A stretch of 64,000 nt of DNA from Apostichopus japonicus (taxonomy: Eukaryota > Echinodermata > Holothuroidea > Aspidochirotida > Stichopodidae). Below the pieces are notes generated by a model. It saw nothing but the letters and a program-made list of their open reading frames with translations, did not search any database and was not told where the DNA came from. The stretch covers positions 17,031,999-17,095,998 of the forward strand of contig NC_092565.1 in NCBI RefSeq assembly GCF_037975245.1, read 5' to 3'. This document shows positions 21,401 through 36,284 of this stretch, one piece after another; position 1 is the stretch's first letter, and every line of letters starts with the position of its first letter. The translations under genes and the position numbers were made by a program.

Positions 21401-23300
21401 ACAGCTCGTGCCTACACGGGGAGCTGTAAGTATTAGTTAATCCACCTAATATCTCAGTCCATACAGTGGGGCGATGGCTTGTCGCACTGTACGAGCTGAT
21501 GATCGAGACTCTCTTTTGCATCCGTGGTTCGAACCCCGGTGATGACGTCTTTTGCCGATCTTTTACAGCTCGTGCCAAACGGGGAGCTGTAAGTATTAGT
21601 TAATCCACCTAATATCTCAGTCCATACGGTGGCGCGATGGCTTGGCGCACTGTACGAGCTGATGCTCGAGACTCTCTTTTGCATCCGTGGTTCGAACCCC
21701 GGTGATGACAGCTTTTGCCGATCTTTTACAGCTCGTGCCTACACGGGGAGCTGTAAGTATTAGTTAATCCACCTAATATCTCAGTCCATACGGTGGCGCG
21801 ATGGCCTGGCGAACTGTACGAGCTGATGATCGAGACTCTCTTTTGCATCCGTGGTTCGAACCCCGGTGATGACGTCTTTTGCCGATCTTTTACAGCTCGT
21901 GCCTGCACGGGGAGCTGTAAGTATTAGTTAATCCACCTAATATCTCAGTCCATAGTGTGGCGCGATGGTTTGTCGCACTGTACGAGCTGATGATCGAGAC
22001 TCTCTTTTGCATCCGTGGTTCGAACCCCGGTGATGACGTCTTTTGCCGATCTCTTACAGCTCGTGCCTACACGGGGAGCTGTAAGTATTAGTTAATCCAC
22101 CTAATATCTCAGTCCATAGTGTGGCGCGATGGTTTGGCGCACTGTACGAGCTGATGATCGAGACTCTCTTTTGCATCCGTGGTTCGAACCCCGGTGATGA
22201 CGTCTTTTGCCGATCTCTTACAGCTCGTGCCTACACGGGGAGCTGTAAGTATTAGTTAATCCACCTAATATCTCAGTCCATACGGTTGCGCGATGGCTTG
22301 GCGCACTGTACGAGCTGATGCTCGAGACTCTCTTTTGCATCCGTGGTTCGAACCCCGGTGATGACGTCTTTTGCCGATCTTTTACAGCTCGTGCCTGCAC
22401 GGGGAGCTGTAAGTATTAGTTAATCCACCTAATATCTCAGTCCATACGGTGGCGCGATGGCTTGGCGCACTGTACGAGCTGATGCTCGAGACTCTCTTTT
22501 GCATCCGTGGTTCGAACCCCGGTGATGACGTCTTTTGCCGATCTATTACAGCTCGTGCCTACACGGGGAGCTGTAAGTATTAGTTAATCCACCTATTATC
22601 TCAGTCCATACAGTGGCGCGATGGCTTGGCGCACTGTACGAGCTGATGCTCGAGACTCTCTTTTGCATCCGTGGTTCGAATCCCGGTGATGACGTCTTTT
22701 GCCGATCTTTTACAGCTCGTGCCTACACGGGGAGCTGTAAGTATTAGTTAATCCACCTAATATCTCAGTCGATACAATGGCGCGATGGCTTGGCGCACTG
22801 TACGAGCTGATGATCGAGATTCTCTTTTGCATCCGTGGTTCGAACCCCGGTGATGACGTCTTTTGCCGATCTTTTACAGCTCGTGCCTACACGGGGGACT
22901 GTAAGTATTAGTTAATCCACCTAATATCTCAGTCCATATTGTGGCGCGATGACTTGGCGCACTGTACGAGCTGATGATCGAGACTCTCTTTTGCATCCGT
23001 GGTTCGAACCCCGGTGATGACGTCTATTGCCGATCTCTTACAGCTCGTGCCTACACGGAGAGCTGTAAGTATTAGTTAATCCACCTAATATCTCAGTCCA
23101 TACAGTGGCGCGATGGCTTGGCGCACTGTACGAGCTGATGCTCGAGACTCTCTTTTGCATCCGTGGTTCGAACCCCGGTGATGACGTCTTTTGCCGATCT
23201 TTTACAGCTCGTGCCTACACGGGGAGCTGTAAGTATTAGTTAATCCACCTAATATCTCAGTCCGTACAATGGCGCGATGGCTTGGCGCACTGTACGAGCT
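18431..23300 (+). repeat. Higher-order duplication, shift 2620/2456 bp
   Basis: The marked monomer GGTGAGGTC at 18431 recurs at 21051 (shift 2620 = 16 monomers minus 4 bp). Further right the shift is 2456 (15 monomers minus 4), for example the AGATTCTC monomer at 20361 and 22817. The change is explained by one extra monomer near 19080-19250 in the first copy, where a GATGACAGC unit is doubled. A further 656-bp (4-monomer) duplication links 22817 and 23473. Confidence 0.85.
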
Positions 23301-24199
23301 GATGATCGAGACTCTCTTTTGCATCCGTGGTTCGAATCCCGGTGATGACGTCTTTTGCCGATCTTTTACAGCTCGTGCCTACACGGGGAGCTGTAAGTAT
23401 TAGTTAATCCACCTAATATCTCAGTCGATACAATGGCGCGATGGCTTGGCGCACTGTACGAGCTGATGATCGAGATTCTCTTTTGCATCCGTGGTTCGAA
23501 CCCCGGTGATGACGTCTTTTGCCGATCTTTTACAGCTCGTGCCTACACGGGGGACTGTAAGTATTAGTTAATCCACCTAATATCTCAGTCCATATTGTGG
23601 CGCGATGACTTGGCGCACTGTACGAGCTGATGATCGAGACTCTCTTTTGCATCCGTGGTTCGAACCCCGGTGATGACGTCTATTGCCGATCTCTTACAGC
23701 TCGTGCCTACACGGAGAGCTGTAAGTATTAGTTAATCCACCTAATATCTCAGTCCATACAGTGGCGCGATGGCTTGGCGCACTGTACGAGCTGATGATCG
23801 AGACTCTCTTTTGCATCCGTGGTTCGAACCCCTGTGATGACGTCTTTTGCCGATCTATTACAGCTCGTGCCTACACGGGGAGCTGTAAGTATTAGTTAAT
23901 CCACCTAATATCTCAGTCCATACGGTGGCGCGATGGCTTGGCGCACTGTACGAGCTGATGCTCGAGACTCTCTTTTGCATCCGTGGTTCGAACCCCGGTG
24001 ATGACGTCTTTTGCCGATCTTTTACAGCTCGTGCCTACACGGGGAGCTGTAAGTATTAGTTAATCCACCTAATATCTCAGTCCATACGGTGGCGCGATGG
24101 CCTGGCGAACTGTACGAGCTGATGATCGAGACTCTCTTTTGCATCCGTGGTTCGAACCCCGGTGATGACGTCTTTTGCCGATCTTTTACAGCTCGTGCC

Positions 24200-27100
24200 T
24201 GCACGGGGAGCTGTAAGTATTAGTTAATCCACCTAATATCTCAGTCCATAGTGTGGCGCGATTGTTTGGCGCACTGTACGAGCTGATGATCGAGACTCTC
24301 TTTTGCATCCGTGGTTCGAACCCCGGTGATGACGTCTTTTGCCGATCTCTTACAGCTCGTGCCTACACGGAGAGCTGTAAGTATTAGTTAATCCACCTAA
24401 TATCACAGTCCATACGGTGGCGCAATGGCTTGGCGCACTGTACGAGCTGATGATCGAGACTCTCTTTTGCATCCGTGGTTCGAACCCCGGTGATGACGTC
24501 TTTTGCCGATCTATTACAGCTCGTGCCTACACGGGGAGCTGTAAGTATTAGTTAATCCACCTATTATCTCAGTCCAGACAGTGGCGCGATGGCTTGGCGC
24601 ACTGTACGAGCTGATGCTCGAGACTCTCTTTTGCATCCGTGGTTCGAACCCCGGTGATGACGTCTTTTGCCGATCTATTACAGCTCGTGCCTACACGGGG
24701 AGCTGTAAGTATTAGTTAATCCACCTAATATCTCAGTCCATACAGTGGCGCGATGGCTTGGCGCACTGTACGAGCTGATGCTCGAGACTCTCTTTTGCAT
24801 CCGTGGTTCGAACCCCGGTGATGACGTCTTTTGCCGATCTCTTACAGCTCGTGCCTACACGGGGAGCTGTAAGTATTAGTTAATCCACCTATTATCTCAG
24901 TCCATACAGTGGCGCGATGGCTTGGCGCACTGTACGAGCTGATGATCGAGACTCTCTTTTGCATCCGTGGTTCGAACCCCGGTGATGACGTCTTTTGCCG
25001 ATCTTTTACAGCTCGTGCCTGCACGGGGAGCTGTAAGTATTAGTTAATCCACCTAATATCTCAGTCCATACGGTGGCGCGATGGCTTGGCGCACTGTACG
25101 AGCTGATGCTCGAGACTCTCTTTTGCATACGTGGTTCGAACCCCGGTGATGACGTCTTTTGCCGATCTTTTACAGCTCGTGCCTGCACGGGGAGCTGTAA
25201 GTATAAGTTAATCCACCTAATATCTCAGTCCATACGGTGGCGCGATGGCTTGGCGCACTGTACGAGCTGATGCTCGAGACTCTCTTTTGCATCCGTGGTT
25301 CGAACCCCGGTGATGACGTCTTTTGCCGATCTTTTACAGCTCGTGCCTGCACGGGGAGCTGTAAGTATTAGTTAATCCACCTAATATCTCAGTCCATACG
25401 GTGGCGCGATGGCTTGGCGCACTGTACGAGCTGATGCTCGAGACTCTCTTTTGCATACGTGGTTCGAACCCCGGTGATGACGTCTTTTGCCGATCTTTTA
25501 CAGCTCGTGCCTGCACGGGGAGCTGTAAGTATAAGTTAATCCACCTAATATCTCAGTCCATACGGTGGCGCGATGGCTTGGCGCACTGTACGAGCTGATG
25601 CTCGAGACTCTCTTTTGCATCCGTGGTTCGAACCCCGGTGATGACGTCTTTTGCCGATCTATTACAGCTCGTGCCTACACGGGGAGCTGTAAGTATTAGT
25701 TAATCCACCTATTATCTCAGTCCATACAGTGGCGCGATGGCTTGGCGCACTGTACGAGCTGATGCTCGAGACTCTCTTTTGCATCCGTGGTTCGAACCCC
25801 GGTGATGACGTCTTTTGCCGATCTATTACAGCTCGTGCCTACACGGGGAGCTGTAAGTATTAGTTAATCCACCTAATATCTCAGTCCATACAGTGGCGCG
25901 ATGGCTTGGCGCACTGTACGAGCTGATGCTCGAGACTCTCTTTTGCATCCGTGGTTCGAACCCCGGTGATGACGTCTTTTGCCGATCTATTACAGCTCGT
26001 GCCTACACGGGGAGCTGTACGTATTAGTTAATCCACCTATTATCTCACTCCATACAGTGGCGCGATGGCTTGGCGCACTGTACGAGCTGATGATCGAGAC
26101 TCTCTTTTGCATCCGTTATTCGAACCCCGGTGATGACAGCTTTTGCCGATCTATGACAGCTCGTGCCTACACGGGGAGCTGTAAGTATTAGTTAATCCAC
26201 CTAATATCTCAGTCCATACAGTGGCGCGATGGCTTGGCGCACTGTACGAGCTGATGATCGAGACTCTCTTTTGCATCCGTGGTTCGAACCCCGGTGATGA
26301 CGTCTTTTGCCGATCTTTTACAGCTCGTGCCTGCACTAGGAGCTGTAAGTATTAGTTAATCCACCTAATATCTCAGTCCATACGGTGGCGCGATGGCTTG
26401 GCGCACTGTACGAGCTGATGCTCGAGACTCTCTTTTGCATCCGTGGTTCGAACCCCGGTGAGGTCTTTTGCCGATCTATTACAGCTCGTGCCTACACGGG
26501 GAGCCGTAAGTATTAGTTAATCCACTTAATATCTCAGTCCATACAGTGGCGCGATGGCTTGGCGCACTGTACGAGCTGATGATCGAGACTCTCTTTTGCA
26601 TCCGTGGTTCGAACCCCGGTGATGACGTCTTTTGCCGATCTTTTACAGCTCGTGCCTACACGAGGAGCTGTAAGTATTAGTTAATCCACCTAATATCTTA
26701 GTCCATACAGTGGCGCGATGGCTTGGCGCACTGTACGAGCTGATGATCGAGACTCTGTTTTGCATCCGTGGTTCGAACCCCGGTGATGACGTCTTTTGCC
26801 GATCTTTTACAGCTCGTGCCTACACGGGGAGCTGTAAGTATTAGTTCATCCACCTAATAGCTTAGTCCATACAGTGGGGCGATGGCTTGTCGCACTGTAC
26901 GAGCTGATGATCGAGACTCTCTTTTGCATCCGTGGTTCGAACCCCGGTGATGACGTCTTTTGCCGATCTTTTACAGCTCGTGCCTACATGGGGAGCTGTA
27001 AGTATTAGTTAATCGGCCTAATATCTCAGTCCATACAGTGGCGCGATGGCTTGGCGCACTGTACGAGCTGATGCTCGAGACTCTCTTTTGCATCCGTGGT

Positions 27101-28085
27101 TCGAACCCCGGTGAGGTCTTTTGCCGATCTATTACAGCTCGTGCCTACACGGGGAGCCGTAAGTATTAGTTAATCCACTTAATATCTCAGTCCATACAGT
27201 GGCGCGATGGCTTGGCGCACTGTACGAGCTGATGATCGAGACTCTGTTTTGCATCCGTGGTTCGAACCCCGGTGATGACGTCTTTTGCCGATCTTTTACA
27301 GCTCGTGCCTACACGAGGAGCTGTAAGTATTAGTTAATCCACCTAACATCTCATTCCATACAGTGGCGCGATGGCTTGGCGCACTGTACGAGCTGATGAT
27401 CGAGACTCTCTTTTGCATCCGTGGTTCGAACCCCGGTGATGACGTCTTTTGCCGATCTTTTACAGCTCGTGCCTACACGGGGAGCTGTAAGTATTAGTTA
27501 ATCCACCTAATATCTCAGTCCATACAGTGGGGCGATGGCTTGTCGCACTGTACGAGCTGATGATCGAGACTCTCTTTTGCATCCGTGGTTCGAACCCCGG
27601 TGATGACGTCTTTTGCCGATCTTTTACAGCTCGTGCCAAACGGGGAGCTGTAAGTATTAGTTAATCCACCTAATATCTCAGTCCATACGGTGGCGCGATG
27701 GCTTGGCGCACTGTACGAGCTGATGCTCGAGACTCTCTTTTGCATCCGTGGTTCGAACCCCGGTGATGACGTCTTTTGCCGATCTTTCACAGCTCGTGCC
27801 TGCACGGGGAGCTGTAAGTATTAGTTAATCCAACTAATATCTCAGTCCATACGGTGGCGCGATGGCTTGGCGCACTGTACGAGCTGATGATCGAGACTCT
27901 CTTTTGCATCCGTGGTTCGAACCCCGGTGATGACTTGTTTTGCCGATCTTTTACAGCTCGTGCCTACACGGGGAGCTGTAAGTAAAAGTTTATCCACCTA
28001 ATATCTCAGTCCATACAGTGGCGCGATGGCCTGGCGAACTGTACGAGCTGATGATCGAGACTCTCTTTTGCATCCGTGGTTCGAA
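24200..28085 (+). repeat. Higher-order block, copy at plus 9833 bp
   Basis: The monomer with TGGCGCGATTGTTTGG at about 24253 and the order of variants after it recur at 34086-37918 with a constant shift of 9833 bp (60 monomers minus 7 bp). The 7 missing bases are accounted for by two units with the 3-bp GGTGAGGTC deletion and one with the 1-bp shorter GCCAAACGGGG form. Identity breaks near 28085/37918, where the second copy switches to another block. Confidence 0.85.
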
Positions 28086-31000
28086 CCCCGGTGATGACGT
28101 CTTTTGCCGATCTTTTACAGCTCGTGCCTGCACTGGGAGCTGTAAGTATTAGTTAATCCACCTAATATCTCAGTCCATACGGTGGCGCGATGGCTTGGCG
28201 CACTGTACGAGCTGATGCTCGAGACTCTCTTTTGCATCCGTGGTTCGAACCCCGGTGATGACGTCTTTTGCCGATCTATTACAGCTCGTGCCTACACGGG
28301 GAGCTGTAAGTATTAGTTAATCCACCTATTATCTCAGTCCATACAGTGGCGCGATGGCTTGGCGCACTGTACGAGCTGATGCTCGAGACTCTCTTTTGCA
28401 TCCGTGGTTCGAATCCCGGTGATGACGTCTTTTGCCGATCTTTTACAGCTCGTGCCTACACGGGGAGCTGTAAGTATTAGTTAATCCAACTAATATCTCA
28501 GTCGATACAATGGCGCGATGGCTTGGCGCACTGTACGAGCTGATGATCGAGATTCTCTTTTGCATCCGTGGTTCGAACCCCGGTGATGACGTCTTTTGCC
28601 GATCTTTTACAGCTCGTGCCTACACGGGGGACTGTGAGTATTAGTTAATCCACCTAATATATCAGTCCATACGGTGGCGCGATGGCTTGGCGCACTGTAC
28701 GAGCTGATGCTCGAGACTCTCTTTTGCATCCGTGGTTCGAACCCCGGTGATGACGTCTTTTGCCGATCTCTTACAGCTCGTGCCTACATGGGGAGCTGTA
28801 AGTATTAGTTAATCCACCTAATATCTCAGTCCGTACAATGGCGCGATGGCTTGGCGCACTGTACGAGCTGATGATCGAGACTCTCTTTTGCATCCGTGGT
28901 TCGAACCCCGGTGATGACGTCTTTTGCCGATCTTTTATAGCTCGTGCCTGCACGGGGAGCTGTTAGTATTAGTTAATCCACCTAATATCTCAGTCCATAC
29001 GGTGGCGCGATGGCTTGGCGCACTGTACGAGCTGATGCTCGAGACTCTCTTTTGCATCCGTGGTTCGAACCCCGGTGATGACGTCTTTTGCCGATCTTTT
29101 ACAGCTCGTGCCTGCACGGGGAGCTGTAAGTATTAGTTAATCCACCTGATATCTCAGTCCATACGGTGGCGCGATGGCTTGGCGCACTGTACGAGCTGAT
29201 GCTCGAGACTCTCTTTTGCATCCGTGGTTCGAACCCCGGTGATGACGTCTTTTGCCGATCTTTTACAGCTCGTGCCTGCACGGGGAGCTGTAAGTATTAG
29301 TTAATCCACCTAATATCTTAGTCCATAGTGTGGCGCGATTGTTTGGCGCACTGTACGAGCTGATGATCGAGACTCTCTTTTGCATCCGTGGTTCGAACCC
29401 CGGTGATGACGTCTTTTGCCGATCTCTTACAGCTCGTGCCTACACGGAGAGCTGTAAGTATTAGTTAATCCACCTAATATCACAGTCCATACAGTGGCGC
29501 GATGGCTTGGCGCACTGTACGAGCTGATGATCGAGACTCTCTTTTGCATCCGTGGTTCGAACCCCGGTGATGACGTCTTTTGCCGATCTATTACAGCTCG
29601 TGCCTACACGGGGAGCTGTAAGTATTAGTTAATCCACCTATTATCTCAGTCCATACAGTGGCGCGATGGCTTGGCGCACTGTACGAGCTGATGCTCGAGA
29701 CTCTCTTTTGCATCCGTGGTTCGAACCCCGGTGATGACGTCTTTTGCCGATCTATTACAGCTCGTGCCTACACGGGGAGCTGTAAGTATTAGTTAATCCA
29801 CCTAATATCTCAGTCCATACAGTGGCGCGATGGCTTGGCGCACTGTACGAGCTGATGATCGAGACTCTCTTTTGCATCCGTGGTTCGAACCCCGGTGATG
29901 ACGTCTTTTGCCGATCTCTTACAGCTCGTGCCTACACGGGGAGCTGTAAGTATTAGTTAATCCACCTATTATCTCAGTCCATACAGTGGCGCGATGGCTT
30001 GGCGCACTGTACGAGCTGATGATCGAGACTCTCTTTTGCATCCGTGGTTCGAACCCCGGTGATGACGTCTTTTGCCGATCTTTTACAGCTCGTGCCTGCA
30101 CGGGGAGCTGTAAGTATTAGTTAATCCACCTAATATCTCAGTCCATACGGTGGCGCGATGGCTTGGCGCACTGTACGAGCTGATGCTCGAGACTGTCTTT
30201 TGCATACGTTTTTCGAACCCCGGTGATGACGTCTTTTGCCGATCTTTTACAGCTCGTGCCTGCACGGGGAGCTGTAAGTATAAGTTAATCCACCTAATAT
30301 CTCAGTCCATACGGTGGCGCGATGGCTTGGCGCACTGTACGAGCTGATGCTCGAGACTCTCTTTTGCATCCGTGGTTCGAACCCCGGTGATGACGTCTTT
30401 TGCCGATCTTTTACAGCTCGTGCCTGCACGGGGAGCTGTAAGTATAAGGTAATCCACCTAATATCTCAGTCCATACGGTGGCGCGATGGCTTGGCGCACT
30501 TTACGAGCTGATGCTCGAGACTCTCTTTTGCATCCGTGGTTCGAACCCCGGTGATGACGTCTTTTGCCGATCTTTCACAGCTCGTGCCTGCACGGGGAGC
30601 TGTAAGTATTAGTTAATCCAACTAATATCTCAGTCCATACGGTGGCGCGATGGCTTGGCGCACTGTACGAGCTGATGATCGAGACTCTCTTTTGCATCCG
30701 TGGTTTGAACCCCGGTGATGACTTGTTTTGCCGATCTTTTACAGCTCGTGCCTCCACGGGGAGCTGTAAGTATTAGTTTATCCACCTAATATCTCAGTCC
30801 ATACGGTGTCGCGATGGCTTGGCGAACTGTACGAGCTGATGATCGAGACTCTCTTTTGCATCCGTGGTTCGAACCCCGGTGATGACGTCTTTTGCCGATC
30901 TTTTACAGCTCGTGCCTGCACGGGGAGCTGTAAGTATTAGTTAATCCAACTAATATCTTAGTCCATAGTGTGGCGCGATGGTTTGGCGCACTGTACGAGC

Positions 31001-34000
31001 TGATGATCGAGACTCTCTTTTGCATCCGTGGTTCGAACCCCGGTGATGACGTCTTTTGCCGATCTCTTACAGCTCGTGCCTACACGGGGAGCTGTAAGTA
31101 TTAGTTAATCCACCTAATATCTTAGTCCATAGTGTGGCGCGATGGTTTGGCGCACTGTACGAGCTGATGATCGAGACTCTCTTTTGCATCCGTGGTTCGA
31201 ACCCCGGTGATGACGTCTTTTGCCGATCTCTTACAGCTCGTGCCTACACGGGGAGCTGTAAGTATTAGTTAATCCACCTAATATCTTAGTCCATAGTGTG
31301 GCGCGATGGTTTGGCGCACTGTACGAGCTGATGATCGAGACTCTCTTTTGCATCCGTGGTTCGAACCCCGGTGATGACGTCTTTTGCCGATCTATTACAG
31401 CTCGTGCCTACACGGGGAGCTGTAAGTATTAGTTAATCCACCTATTATCTCAGTCCATACAGTGGCGCGATGGCTTGGCGCACTGTACGAGCTGATGCTC
31501 GAGACTCTCTTTTGCATCCGTGGTTCGAACCCCGGTGATGACGTCTTTTGCCGATCTATTACAGCTCGTGCCTACACGGGGAGCTGTAAGTATTAGTTAA
31601 TCCACCTAATATCTCAGTCCATACAGTGGCGCGATGGCTTGGCGCACTGTACGAGCTGATGCTCGAGACTCTCTTTTGCATCCGTGGTTCGAACCCCGGT
31701 GATGACGTCTTTTGCCGATCTATTACAGCTCGTGCCTACACGGGGAGCTGTAAGTATTAGTTAATCCACCTATTATCTCAGTCCATACAGTGGCGCGATG
31801 GCTTGGCGCACTGTACGAGCTGATGATCGAGACTCTCTTTTGCATCCGTGGTTCGAACCCCGGTGATGACGTCTTTTGCCGATCTTTTACAGCTCGTGCC
31901 TGCACGGGGAGCTGTAAGTATTAGTTAATCCAACTAATATCTCAGTCCATACGGTGGCGCGATGGCTTGGCGCACTGTACGAGCTGATGATCGAGACTCT
32001 CTTTTGCATCCGTGGTTCGAACCCCGGTGATGACGTCTTTTGCCGATCTTTTACAGCTCGTGCCTACACTGGGAGCTGTAAGTATTAGTTAATCCACCTA
32101 ATATCTCAGTCCATACAGTGGCGCGATGGCTTGGCGCACTGTACGAGCTGATGATCGAGACTCTCTTTTGCGTCCGTGGTTCGAACCGCTGTGATGACGT
32201 GTTTTGCCGATCTTTTACAGCTCGTGCCTACACGGGGAGCTGTAAGTATTAGTTTATCCACCTAATATCTCAGTCCATACGGTGTCGCGATGGCTTGGCG
32301 AACTGTACGAGCTGATGATCGAGACTCTCTTTTGCATCCGTGGTTCGAACCCCGGTGATGACGTCTTTTGCCGATCTTTTACAGCTCGTGCCTGCACGGG
32401 GAGCTGTAAGTATTAGTTAATCCACCTAATATCTTAGTCCATAGTGTGGCGCGATGGTTTGGCGCACTGTACGAGCTGATGATCGAGACTCTCTTTTGCA
32501 TCCGTGGTTCGAAACCCGGTGATGACGTCTTTTGCCGATCTCTTACAGCTCGTGCCTACACGGGGAGCTGTAAGTATTAGTTAATCCACCTAATATCTTA
32601 GTCCATAGTGTGGCGCGATGGTTTGGCGCACTGTACGAGCTGATGATCGAGACTCTCTTTTGCATCCGTGGTTCGAACCCCGGTGATGACGTCTTTTGCC
32701 GATCTCTTACAGCTCGTGCCTACACGGGGAGCTGTAAGTATTAGTTAATCCCCCTAATATCTTAGTCCATAGTGTGGCGCGATGGTTTGGCGCACTGTAC
32801 GAGCTGATGATCGAGACTCTCTTTTGCATCCGTGGTTCGAACCCCGGTGATGACGTCTTTTGCCGATCTATTACAGCTCGTGCCTACACGGGGAGCTGTA
32901 AGTATTAGTTAATCCACCTATTATCTCAGTCCATACAGTGGCGCGATGGCTTGGCGCACTGTACGAGCTGATGCTCGAGACTCTCTTTTGCATCCGTGGT
33001 TCGAACCCCGGTGATGACGTCTTTTGCCGATCTATTACAGCTCGTGCCTACACGGGGAGCTGTAAGTATTAGTTAATCCACCTAATATCTCAATCCATAC
33101 AGTGGCGCGATGGCTTGGCGCACTGTACGAGCTGATGCTCGAGACTCTCTTTTGCATCCGTGGTTCGAACCCCGGTGATGACGTCTTTTGCCGATCTATT
33201 ACAGCTCGTGCCTACACGGGGAGCTGTAAGTATTAGTTAATCCACCTTATATCTCAGTCCATACAGTGGCGCGATGGCTTGGCGCACTGTACGAGCTGAT
33301 GCTCGAGACTCTCTTTTGCATCCGTGGTTCGAACCCCGGTGATGACGTCTTTTGCCGATCTATTACAGCTCGTGCCTACACGGGGAGCTGTAAGTATTAG
33401 TTAATCCACCTATTATCTCAGTCCATACAGTGGCGCGATGGCTTGGCGCACTGTACGAGCTGATGATCGAGACTCTCTTTTGCATCCGTGGTTCGAACCC
33501 CGGTGATGACGTCTTTTGCCGATCTCTTACAGCTCGTGCCTACACGGGGAGCTGTAAGTATTAGTTAATCCACCTAATATCTCAGTCCGTACAATGGCGC
33601 GATGGCTTGGCGCACTGTACGAGCTGATGATCGAGACTCTCTTTTGCATCCGTGGTTCGAACCCCGGTGATGACGTCTTTTGCCGATCTTTTATAGCTCG
33701 TGCCTGCACGGGGAGCTGTTAGTATTAGTTAATCCACCTAATATCTCAGTCCATACAGTGGCGCGATGGCTTGGCGCACTGTACGAGCTGATGCTCGAGA
33801 CTCTCTTTTGCATCCGTGGTTCGAACCCCGGTGATGACGTCTTTTGCCGATCTTTTACAGCTCGTGCCTGCACGGGGAGCTGTAAGTATTAGTTAATCCA
33901 CCTGATATCTCAGTCCATACGGTGGCGCGATGGCTTGGCGCACTGTACGAGCTGATGCTCGAGACTCTCTTTTGCATCCGTGGTTCGAACCCCGGTGATG

Positions 34001-34850
34001 ACGTCTTTTGCCGATCTTTTACAGCTCGTGCCTGCACGGGGAGCTGTAAGTATTAGTTAATCCACCTAATATCTTAGTCCATAGTGTGGCGCGATTGTTT
34101 GGCGCACTGTACGAGCTGATGATCGAGACTCTCTTTTGCATCCGTGGTTCGAACCCCGGTGATGACGTCTTTTGCCGATCTCTTACAGCTCGTGCCTACA
34201 CGGAGAGCTGTAAGTATTAGTTAATCCACCTAATATCACAGTCCATACAGTGGCGCGATGGCTTGGCGCACTGTACGAGCTGATGATCGAGACTCTCTTT
34301 TGCATCCGTGGTTCGAACCCCGGTGATGACGTCTTTTGCCGATCTATTACAGCTCGTGCCTACACGGGGAGCTGTAAGTATTAGTTAATCCACCTATTAT
34401 CTCAGTCCATACAGTGGCGCGATGGCTTGGCGCACTGTACGAGCTGATGCTCGAGACTCTCTTTTGCATCCGTGGTTCGAACCCCGGTGATGACGTCTTT
34501 TGCCGATCTATTACAGCTCGTGCCTACACGGGGAGCTGTAAGTATTAGTTAATCCACCTAATATCTCAGTCCATACAGTGGCGCGATGGCTTGGCGCACT
34601 GTACGAGCTGATGATCGAGACTCTCTTTTGCATCCGTGGTTCGAACCCCGGTGATGACGTCTTTTGCCGATCTCTTACAGCTCGTGCCTACACGGGGAGC
34701 TGTAAGTATTAGTTAATCCACCTATTATCTCAGTCCATACAGTGGCGCGATGGCTTGGCGCACTGTACGAGCTGATGATCGAGACTCTCTTTTGCATCCG
34801 TGGTTCGAACCCCGGTGATGACGTCTTTTGCCGATCTTTTACAGCTCGTG
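26400..34850 (+). repeat. Higher-order block, copy at plus 11466 bp
   Basis: Marker monomers here recur at 37900-46300 with a shift of 11466 bp (70 monomers minus 14 bp): for example the CACTGGGAG unit at 28131 and 39597. In the middle the shift drops to 11302 (one monomer lost) and later returns to 11466 (one TCCACCTTATATC monomer gained near 44700). Within it, a 10-unit piece (about 28800-30430) recurs at plus 4756 bp (29 monomers). Confidence 0.85.
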
Positions 34851-36284
34851 CCTGCACGGGGAGCTGTAAGTATTAGTTAATCCACCTAATATCTCAGTCC
34901 ATACGGTGGCGCGATGGCTTGGCGCACTGTACGAGCTGATGCTCGAGACTGTCTTTTGCATACGTTGTTCGAACCCCGGTGATGACGTCTTTTGCCGATC
35001 TTTTACAGCTCGTGCCTGCACGGGGAGCTGTAAGTATAAGTTAATCCACCTAATATCTCAGTCCATACGGTGGCGCGATGGCTTGGCGCACTGTACGAGC
35101 TGATGCTCGAGACTCTCTTTTGCATCCGTGGTTCGAACCCCGGTGATGACGTCTTTTGCCGATCTTTTACAGCTCGTGCCTGCACGGGGAGCTGTAAGTA
35201 TTAGTTAATCCACCTAATATCTCAGTCCATACGGTGGCGCGATGGCTTGGCGCACTGTACGAGCTGATGCTCGAGACTCTCTTTTGCATACGTGGTTCGA
35301 ACCCCGGTGATGACGTCTTTTGCCGATCTTTTACAGCTCGTGCCTGCACGGGGAGCTGTAAGTATAAGTTAATCCACCTAATATCTCAGTCCATACGGTG
35401 GCGCGATGGCTTGGCGCACTGTACGAGCTGATGCTCGAGACTCTCTTTTGCATCCGTGGTTCGAACCCCGGTGATGACGTCTTTTGCCGATCTATTACAG
35501 CTCGTGCCTACACGGGGAGCTGTAAGTATTAGTTAATCCACCTATTATCTCAGTCCATACAGTGGCGCGATGGCTTGGCGCACTGTACGAGCTGATGCTC
35601 GAGACTCTCTTTTGCATCCGTGGTTCGAACCCCGGTGATGACGTCTTTTGCCGATCTATTACAGCTCGTGCCTACACGGGGAGCTGTAAGTATTAGTTAA
35701 TCCACCTAATATCTCAGTCCATACAGTGGCGCGATGGCTTGGCGCACTGTACGAGCTGATGCTCGAGACTCTCTTTTGCATCCGTGGTTCGAACCCCGGT
35801 GATGACGTCTTTTGCCGATCTATTACAGCTCGTGCCTACACGGGGAGCTGTAAGTATTAGTTAATCCACCTATTATCTCACTCCATACAGTGGCGCGATG
35901 GCTTGGCGCACTGTACGAGCTGATGATCGAGACTCTCTTTTGCATCCGTTATTCGAACCCCGGTGATGACAGCTTTTGCCGATCTATGACAGCTCGTGCC
36001 TACACGGGGAGCTGTAAGTATTAGTTAATCCACCTAATATCTCAGTCCATACAGTGGCGCGATGGCTTGGCGCACTGTACGAGCTGATGATCGAGACTCT
36101 CTTTTGCATCCGTGGTTCGAACCCCGGTGATGACGTCTTTTGCCGATCTTTTACAGCTCGTGCCTGCACTAGGAGCTGTAAGTATTAGTTAATCCACCTA
36201 ATATCTCAGTCCATACGGTGGCGCGATGGCTTGGCGCACTGTACGAGCTGATGCTCGAGACTCTCTTTTGCATCCGTGGTTCGA